Below, piece by piece: positions 1 to 3,844 of a stretch of DNA of 6,588 bases; the stretch's first letter is position 1; each line of letters starts with the position of its first letter. The notes under the pieces were generated by a model. It was not told the DNA's origin and did not search any database. It saw only the letters and a program-made list of their open reading frames with translations. The DNA lies in the NCBI GenBank assembly GCA_038199755.1, contig JBBPYR010000056.1, forward strand, positions 1 through 6,588. The letters are read 5' to 3'. The stretch comes from JBBPYR01 sp038199755. Lineage in GTDB: Bacteria; Chloroflexota; Ktedonobacteria; Ktedonobacterales; Ktedonobacteraceae. The translations under genes were made by a program, and so were the position numbers.

Positions 1-131
1 ATTAAATTAAAAAAACCCCAATATCAAATCACACCCCCATATTATATTTATAACAACCCACACCACCCACCGCCGCCGGGTCTAGTTTTTTTTCCCCCCC
101 CCCCCCCCCCGCTTCTCTTGTTGAAATACCA
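1..131. other. Low-complexity, probable contig-edge sequence
   Basis: No gene is visible here. The first 71 bases contain no G at all and are made of A/T runs mixed with C-rich CA repeats. A T8 run (86-93) and a C17 run (94-110) follow. Normal-looking sequence resumes at about 111, just beyond the stop codon of the minus-strand gene ending at 132. Such a strand-biased, homopolymer-laden stretch is unlike the rest of the window. The simplest reading is unreliable sequence at an assembly edge; a real low-complexity tract cannot be excluded. Confidence 0.6.
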
Positions 132-689
132 CTATTCTTCAGACGAGGCAACCTCGCTGAGTTCCAGCACGAGGCGACAAAAATGTAACATCGCCGAGGC
201 AAATTCCAAATAGGCTTCTTCGCTCGCTGCCGCCTGCTGTGTCACAGAGGCACGCCGCCGCAGAGCCCGCAGCACAATCATCACATCCTCTTTAAGAGAG
301 GGTTCGAGGTCGCCACGCTGCATGAGGCGAACTACCTGGCTGACAATCGAATCAACTTCGTGACGCATCAGGCTCAGATCGTTCATCCATAAAGCATCGT
401 CTTCATCATCTTCATCAGCCCCCTCCGCACCCACTCCAGTTTCTCCACTGTTGCGAAATAGTGCATCGGCATATTGCCAGTGCCGCTTAATATCACTTCT
501 CATAGGTGTATGAGATGAACCTGGTGAACTAGGAGAAGCGGGCGAATCAGGTGAACTAGATGAATTGGGTTGTCTGGTCGATTTGGGTGGTTTAGAGAGT
601 GGTGGCTGTTGGGACTTCCTCCTGGGTTCTTCCTGCTTTACCCCCAACTCTTGCAGTAGCACAGCCAGTTCTTCTTCCCAGCCTGCCAT
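132..689 (-). CDS. Uncharacterised 185-aa protein with Ser/Pro-rich linker
   Basis: I do not recognise a family. The protein has three parts. A short amphipathic N-terminus (residues 4-22) carries the motif LLQELGV followed by EEP. A disordered Lys/Gln/Pro then Ser/Pro-rich linker covers about 23-62, with SSP/DSP/SPSSP units. An acidic patch (ADEDDEDD, 91-98) leads into a helical C-terminal region (about 100-182) with a basic RALRRR stretch at 141-146. There is no signal peptide or membrane segment, so it is probably cytoplasmic. The ATG at 689 is supported by AGGAGG (696-701) 6 bases upstream; the stop is TAG. The linker DNA contains the direct repeat GGTGAACTAG at 523-532 and 550-559, in frame nine codons apart, suggesting growth by small duplications. 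The N-terminal motif resembles that of the 158-aa protein at 3222-3698. It is transcribed away from the probable contig edge and has its own candidate promoter at 819-847. The gene call is firm; the function is unknown. Confidence 0.85.
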   Translation of the reverse strand: MAGWEEELAVLLQELGVKQEEPRRKSQQPPLSKPPKSTRQPNSSSSPDSPASPSSPGSSHTPMRSDIKRHWQYADALFRNSGETGVGAEGADEDDEDDALWMNDLSLMRHEVDSIVSQVVRLMQRGDLEPSLKEDVMIVLRALRRRASVTQQAAASEEAYLEFASAMLHFCRLVLELSEVASSEE

Positions 690-818
690 AGAACACCTCC
701 TGGTGAAACAACCGTAAACAGGAATCCAAGCCTGACTTCGTTAAGACCGAAACATTTCTTTTGTGCTAGCAACCCTCGTCACAGGAGTAATGCCAGCGCA
801 TCTAAAAAACTTACATGC

Positions 819-847
819 AGTGTAACACAGTGTGTCATCCTTGTAAA
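819..847 (-). promoter_or_regulatory. Candidate sigma70-type promoter for the 185-aa gene
   Basis: On the minus strand TTTACA (842-847, 5 of 6 to TTGACA) is followed after exactly 17 bases by TACACT (819-824, 4 of 6 to TATAAT). This would start transcription near 812 and give a leader of about 120 bases before the ATG at 689. The spacer holds a small inverted repeat, ACACA/TGTGT around one base. It is supported by spacing and position only. Confidence 0.4.
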
Positions 848-864
848 TGGCCCTAATGGTTACG

Positions 865-893
865 TTGTGCAGCACAAAATAGGACTTTTGTGC
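865..893. repeat. Nested inverted repeats built on TTTTGTGC
   Basis: TTGTGC (865-870), A, GCACAA (872-877) is a perfect 13-base palindrome. Its right half is shared with a second perfect inverted repeat, GCACAAAA (872-879), a 6-base loop, and TTTTGTGC (886-893). A further TTTTGTGC lies at 759-766. These sites lie on either side of the candidate promoter at 819-847 and could be operator sites for a regulator, or alternative RNA hairpins. Function is inferred from arrangement alone. Confidence 0.4.
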
Positions 894-900
894 CTCATAC

Positions 901-943
901 AAAGAGCAGTCACCTCATGTTTGTGTTGAGGTGGCTGCTCTTT
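901..943 (-). terminator. Stem-loop terminator downstream of the menA-like gene
   Basis: Two 17-base arms (901-917 and 927-943) pair with a single G-T type mismatch around a 9-base loop. The hairpin begins 22 bases after the TAA of the prenyltransferase gene (966-968). The stem is flanked by AAA/TTT, so the minus-strand RNA ends the stem in UUU followed by a mixed GUAUG; the U-tract is therefore short. Strong stem and position favour a terminator, although neither direction has an ideal U-run. Confidence 0.65.
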
Positions 944-965
944 GCGTAGAGAAGAGAGGGCTCCT

Positions 966-2168
966 TTAAAAAGGAAGCAGATGAGTTGGTATATGTGCTA
1001 GTAGCGGCAGCAAAGCAGTGATAATCAAGGCCGCACTCAGTAAGAGCACAAAGTATGTTTCCAACCTGATAAGTTGCCGCATCACAAGGTGCAAACCAGC
1101 CAAGCTATCTGTCCGTAGCGCACCGCTCACCACCACCACCACTAACGGTAGCGTCCACAGCGTTATCAGCAGAAGGTGTGGCGCGCCACGTGGGATCGCC
1201 ATCAGCACAATGATGCCATAGGCAACAACCAGCAGTGCCAACAAAAGCGTACGACTCAACTGCAAGTCAAGCAAAGAGGCCACAGTACGTCTCCCTGCGT
1301 GTGTATCGCCTTCAACATCACGCATGTTGTTTACATGCACAACAGCCGCAGCCAACAAACCGAGTGGCAGGCTATAGACAAACACACTCGGCTGCAACGT
1401 GCCCGCACTTTGAATCAGATAGGCACCAAGCGTAATCAGCGGGCCAAAGACGAGAAATGCCGTCACCTCACCGAGGAAGAGCGATGAGAGCGCACGTGAG
1501 GTAGCACTATAAAAATAGGCACACAGCACACCAATAAGTCCCAGTAAAAAGACCAACGGCCCACCACGCACAGCCACGATCACGCCAATCAAGAGCCCAA
1601 AACCCAGCACAGCCAAACCATAGGTCAAGACATTGATAGGATTAATCAAGCCCTGTTGAATTAAGCCACCAGGGCCAAAGGCATTGCTCGTATCCACGCC
1701 ACGCAAATAGTCATAATAATCATTGATCAGGTTTGCCCCTATTTGAAGCAGCACGATAGCAACAGCAGTAGCGATAAAATGATTCAGATGAAACTGCCCA
1801 AAGGGATTTTTTGCCGTCGCCGTTTGCGTCCATGCCAGAACGCTTCCCAGTAGCACAGGTAAAAACGAGAGAAGAAGATATTTAGGGCGCACACCGTCCC
1901 ACCATACCTGGAGCCATTCAGCAAAGCTCCGATGATATTCAGAAGGTTGCACCACCAGTGGGCTGGGCACACTCACGGCACGCGTGGATGCCACAGAATG
2001 TACTGAGACTTCGGCTTGTAGCGCATTAATTGTTTGGAGCGAGCCTAAGGGAATAGTTGGCACCTCTTCGGCCTGCACTGCCTCTGCCGTGACAATGTGT
2101 GTGGATGATGTAGCGTTTGTCTTAGGCCTAGTAACGGCTGCTTCGCTCTTTTTTTCTTTGCTTTGCAT
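966..2168 (-). CDS. menA: MenA-like UbiA-family prenyltransferase (1,4-dihydroxy-2-naphthoate polyprenyltransferase)
   Basis: It probably transfers a polyprenyl chain to 1,4-dihydroxy-2-naphthoate in the membrane step of menaquinone synthesis. Numbered from the ATG at 2168 (400 aa), the first Asp-rich motif NDYYDYLRGVD is at 149-159 and the second, NNMRDVEGD followed by HAGRRT, at 280-295; these bind Mg-prenyl diphosphate in UbiA enzymes, and the NDYYDY form is typical of MenA. About nine hydrophobic helices span roughly 97-391. The core starts near residue 85 (W..GVRPKYLLL). The preceding 80 or so residues are an unusual polar, Ala/Val/Thr-rich extension that makes the protein about 100 residues longer than ordinary MenA. 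The start is uncertain. The ATG at 2168 has AGAGGGG upstream but 13 bases away, and an in-frame GTG at 2243 directly follows an in-frame TGA and lacks a clear ribosome site. No other men gene is visible here. A different aromatic acceptor is possible, but MenA is the best call. Confidence 0.85.
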   Translation of the reverse strand: MQSKEKKSEAAVTRPKTNATSSTHIVTAEAVQAEEVPTIPLGSLQTINALQAEVSVHSVASTRAVSVPSPLVVQPSEYHRSFAEWLQVWWDGVRPKYLLLSFLPVLLGSVLAWTQTATAKNPFGQFHLNHFIATAVAIVLLQIGANLINDYYDYLRGVDTSNAFGPGGLIQQGLINPINVLTYGLAVLGFGLLIGVIVAVRGGPLVFLLGLIGVLCAYFYSATSRALSSLFLGEVTAFLVFGPLITLGAYLIQSAGTLQPSVFVYSLPLGLLAAAVVHVNNMRDVEGDTHAGRRTVASLLDLQLSRTLLLALLVVAYGIIVLMAIPRGAPHLLLITLWTLPLVVVVVSGALRTDSLAGLHLVMRQLIRLETYFVLLLSAALIITALLPLLAHIPTHLLPF

Positions 2169-2243
2169 AGATTTGCAAATGCCCCTCTCTTGACGCAGAA
2201 AGTGATGAGCACAGTAACACAAGGTTGATCTGGCTTTTGCCAC

Positions 2244-2430
2244 TCAATGAAACATACGATACCTGCAACAGATTGGTTCCCCTTATAGAACACGCTCACC
2301 AGATACCCTTAGTATACATGATGAGTTCATTCTATTGGTCTGCATATTTCTATTGACGTATAAACTCTCCCATATCGCTGTCTCTTCCCCATAATTCCCA
2401 TTGCTTCCTATACTGTAGGACGCTGCAAGA
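2244..2430. other. Intergenic region without a convincing signal
   Basis: These 187 bases lie between the translin-family gene and the upstream limit of the prenyltransferase frame. On the minus strand TATACT (2311-2316) and TATAAG (2283-2288) resemble -10 boxes, but neither has a credible -35 hexamer at 16-18 bases. No terminator hairpin follows the translin stop; only a 5-bp inverted repeat CGCTG/CAGCG (2421-2436) overlaps it. The prenyltransferase promoter should be in this region but cannot be assigned. Confidence 0.4.
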
Positions 2431-3087
2431 TCAGCGTTTGTTCTGCTGTGATGCCTCTTCTAAAGACTGTTGCAAGACCTGCAATGACTGCTGAAGTTGT
2501 GCCTGCCCAATGGCGGTTGTCAAATCACCACGGGTCTTCTCCAAAATACCACGGGTCGCATCAGTAGTACGTCGCAGCCCCCCAGTAATCGCGTCTGGAA
2601 AATCGACGGTAATCAATAATGCATAAATATCATCCATCACACCCAAAAAGTGTTCGCACGACAGAATATTGCCGCGTCGTAGCTGATCGAGCACATAGCG
2701 GCGCAACTCACCCACGGCCTCCGCCAGACCGTTCAGGTAAGCAGCCCAGCCAATACCCAACTCCTCGGCACTCGGTAAGGGCGCATCCTGAACAATCGCC
2801 ACAAACGTCATTGCCTCGGCGTACTCTTTCTGCGCATCATGCACAAAACCCGCGAAGAAGATATCCTGATGTTCGCGCAGGTCGCGCTCCATCTCCTGTA
2901 GCAACGCAGCTGCCTGAGCCATCAACTGCCGAGCACTCTCAAACTCCAACCGATGCGTGGCACGAATACTATTCGCACAAAAACGAATGGCCGCACGCGA
3001 TTTTGGTAATGCCCGCTCACGCGCCGTGTTTTTGAGCGAGAAATAATCAAGTGCCGTTTTCCCAACCCATTCCAACTGATTTGTCAT
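2431..3087 (-). CDS. Translin-family protein (predicted RNA-binding protein/RNase)
   Basis: This 218-aa all-helical protein matches the translin/TRAX family in length and in its run of landmarks. These are an N-terminal helix with R-S-A-I (30-34) and IRATHR (41-46), GFVHDAQKEYAEA (80-92), YLNGLAEAVGELRRYV (117-132), CEHFLGVMDDIY (144-155), then GGLRRTTDATRGILEKTRGDL (169-189 region). In eukaryotes translin and TRAX form the C3PO octamer, which binds RNA and DNA and cleaves RNA through acidic residues of TRAX; archaeal homologues are also nucleases. Here E88 and E91 (EYAEA) and D152/D153 sit where such metal-binding acids are expected, so activity is plausible but inferred. The C-terminal Gln-rich tail (about 195-215) looks like a coiled extension. 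AGGAGG (3095-3100) lies 7 bases before the ATG; the stop is TGA. No partner translin/TRAX gene is present, so a homo-oligomer is likely. Family assignment comes from pattern recognition, not alignment. Confidence 0.75.
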   Translation of the reverse strand: MTNQLEWVGKTALDYFSLKNTARERALPKSRAAIRFCANSIRATHRLEFESARQLMAQAAALLQEMERDLREHQDIFFAGFVHDAQKEYAEAMTFVAIVQDAPLPSAEELGIGWAAYLNGLAEAVGELRRYVLDQLRRGNILSCEHFLGVMDDIYALLITVDFPDAITGGLRRTTDATRGILEKTRGDLTTAIGQAQLQQSLQVLQQSLEEASQQNKR

Positions 3088-3124
3088 GTTTTCTCCTCCT
3101 TCTTTCCTCTCCTCTGTTGTCCCT

Positions 3125-3153
3125 AGTGTATCATAGAACCATTTCTTTGTCTT
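3125..3153 (-). promoter_or_regulatory. Weak candidate promoter for the translin-family gene
   Basis: On the minus strand AAGACA (3148-3153) and TACACT (3125-3130) are 17 bases apart, each matching 4 of 6 consensus bases. TATGAT (3130-3135, 5 of 6) overlaps as an alternative -10 but has no good -35. The site lies between the long palindrome at 3165-3220 and the ribosome site at 3095-3100. This is where a separate promoter would be needed if the palindrome stops upstream transcription. Confidence 0.3.
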
Positions 3154-3164
3154 TACCCTATTAT

Positions 3165-3220
3165 TTATAGACGAACAAGACGAGGGACGCCACGGCGTCC
3201 CTCGTCTTGTTCGTCTATAA
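3165..3220 (-). terminator. 27-bp perfect palindrome, likely terminator or palindromic repeat element
   Basis: Two 27-base arms (3165-3191 and 3194-3220) are exact reverse complements around the dinucleotide AC. The centre reads AGGGACGCC, AC, GGCGTCCCT; the outer arms carry the AACAAGACG/CGTCTTGTT segment. The left edge is one base from the TAG stop of the 158-aa gene. In minus-strand RNA it would form a very stable hairpin followed by the A/U-rich AAUAAUAGGG but no real U-run. Length and perfection exceed those of usual intrinsic terminators, so it may be a member of a dispersed palindrome family that also ends transcription. The related element at 3785-3807 supports that view. Confidence 0.7.
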
Positions 3221-3221
3221 C

Positions 3222-3698
3222 CTATCTTCTTCGCCGTGGGCGATCTTCGCGACTGAGCAGTAAAGGATACACCTCTATTTCAGGGGGAAAATTGAGACGG
3301 AGCAGATCGCCCGCCCAGAACAACTGCTTCATCATTTCGGCGACCGCATACAGCAAATGTTGCATCGTAGCTTCTCGTCCCTGCTCAAACGCCACGCTGC
3401 CATGATACATACTCATCTCAGCAATGCAGCTGTTCAGCGTCGTGCGCTCACTCAGACGCACCAGATAGATATCCATTTTGGTATCCCCGCGCTCAACAGG
3501 AACCGTCACACGCAATTCTGGAACACGGTCAATGATATCCAGCCGATAAAAGACGCCGTAGTGATCGCGTGAAGCCTGAAAAATAGATACTTCAGGAAGA
3601 GAGTCGCCATTATAGAAGCTATCTGTGCGGTCCTCTGGGCGTTCCATTTCTACTCCTAACTCTGCCAAAAAGTTTTCGAACTGCTCATCGATGTTCAT
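3222..3698 (-). CDS. Uncharacterised 158-aa acidic alpha/beta protein
   Basis: I do not recognise the family. The N-terminal helix (residues 4-21) contains FLAELGVEMERP, which resembles the start of the 185-aa protein at 132-689. Residues 33-85 look like alternating beta strands (YRLDIIDRV, ELRVTVPVE, KMDIYLVRL). Residues 86-135 are helical with AVAEMMKQLFWAG. The tail ends in RPRRRR, a strongly basic finish to an otherwise acidic protein. No signal peptide, membrane segment or catalytic motif is visible, so it is probably cytoplasmic. GGGAGGA (3704-3710 on the minus strand) lies 5-6 bases before the ATG and supports this start; the stop is TAG. A 27-bp perfect palindrome starts one base after the stop and a related, shorter palindrome lies upstream at 3785-3807, so the gene is bracketed by similar repeats. 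It is divergent from the patatin-fusion gene, and shared control is possible. The Arg-rich end could have been shaped by arrival of the palindrome. Confidence 0.85.
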   Translation of the reverse strand: MNIDEQFENFLAELGVEMERPEDRTDSFYNGDSLPEVSIFQASRDHYGVFYRLDIIDRVPELRVTVPVERGDTKMDIYLVRLSERTTLNSCIAEMSMYHGSVAFEQGREATMQHLLYAVAEMMKQLFWAGDLLRLNFPPEIEVYPLLLSREDRPRRRR

Positions 3699-3763
3699 AG
3701 CTATCCTCCCTTATACCTCATTGTTTGCCTGCTTTCAGTGCTCGTTACCCCTGTATTCTGATA

Positions 3764-3779
3764 CACATTGATAAATGTG
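3764..3779. repeat. Small inverted repeat in the divergent region
   Basis: CACATT (3764-3769), GATA, AATGTG (3774-3779) is a perfect 6-bp inverted repeat between the divergent 158-aa and patatin-fusion genes. Its two-fold symmetry is compatible with an operator for a dimeric regulator. No further support is visible. Confidence 0.3.
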
Positions 3780-3784
3780 GAAAC

Positions 3785-3807
3785 AGGGCGAGATGAATCT
3801 CGTCCCT
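3785..3807. repeat. Imperfect palindrome related to the 3165-3220 element
   Basis: AGGGCGAGAT (3785-3794), GA, ATCTCGTCCCT (3797-3807) pair fully except for one unpaired T. The outer bases AGGG(A)CG...CGTCCCT are the same as in the core of the palindrome at 3165-3220, but the central part differs. A further imperfect pair, GGAAACAG (3779-3786) and CTGTTTTCC (3821-3829), surrounds it. I read it as a second member of a dispersed intergenic palindrome family; it lies just upstream of the -35 box of the patatin-fusion gene. Confidence 0.55.
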
Positions 3808-3809
3808 AC

Positions 3810-3838
3810 TAGACAAGGTTCTGTTTTCCCGTTACAAT
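3810..3838 (+). promoter_or_regulatory. Predicted leaderless promoter of the patatin-fusion gene
   Basis: TAGACA (3810-3815, 5 of 6 to TTGACA), a 17-base spacer and TACAAT (3833-3838, 5 of 6 to TATAAT) form the best sigma70-type promoter in the window. A start point about 7 bases after the -10 falls at 3845, which is the A of the ATG. No Shine-Dalgarno sequence precedes that ATG (only CAAGGC). The mRNA would therefore be leaderless or nearly so. Confidence 0.6.
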
Positions 3839-3844
3839 CAAGGC

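Noticed and set aside
94..110. C17 tract as a phase-variation switch
   Set aside because: It lies outside any reading frame, past the stop of the 185-aa gene, in sequence that looks like an assembly edge.
1127..1143. CAC trinucleotide run as a microsatellite
   Set aside because: It encodes consecutive Val residues in a membrane helix of the prenyltransferase and is short.
2347..2380. Plus-strand TTGACG (near 2353) as a promoter
   Set aside because: No -10 at proper spacing and no plus-strand gene downstream; the next region is the 3' end of a minus-strand gene.
2619..3035. 138-codon plus-strand frame opposite the translin gene
   Set aside because: Its Pro/His/Arg/Ser-rich product is typical of an antisense shadow, and the minus-strand gene has a strong ribosome site and family match.
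3165..3807. Palindromes bracketing the 158-aa gene as ends of a composite mobile element
   Set aside because: No transposase is present, the two palindromes differ in length and centre, and no target-site duplication is visible.
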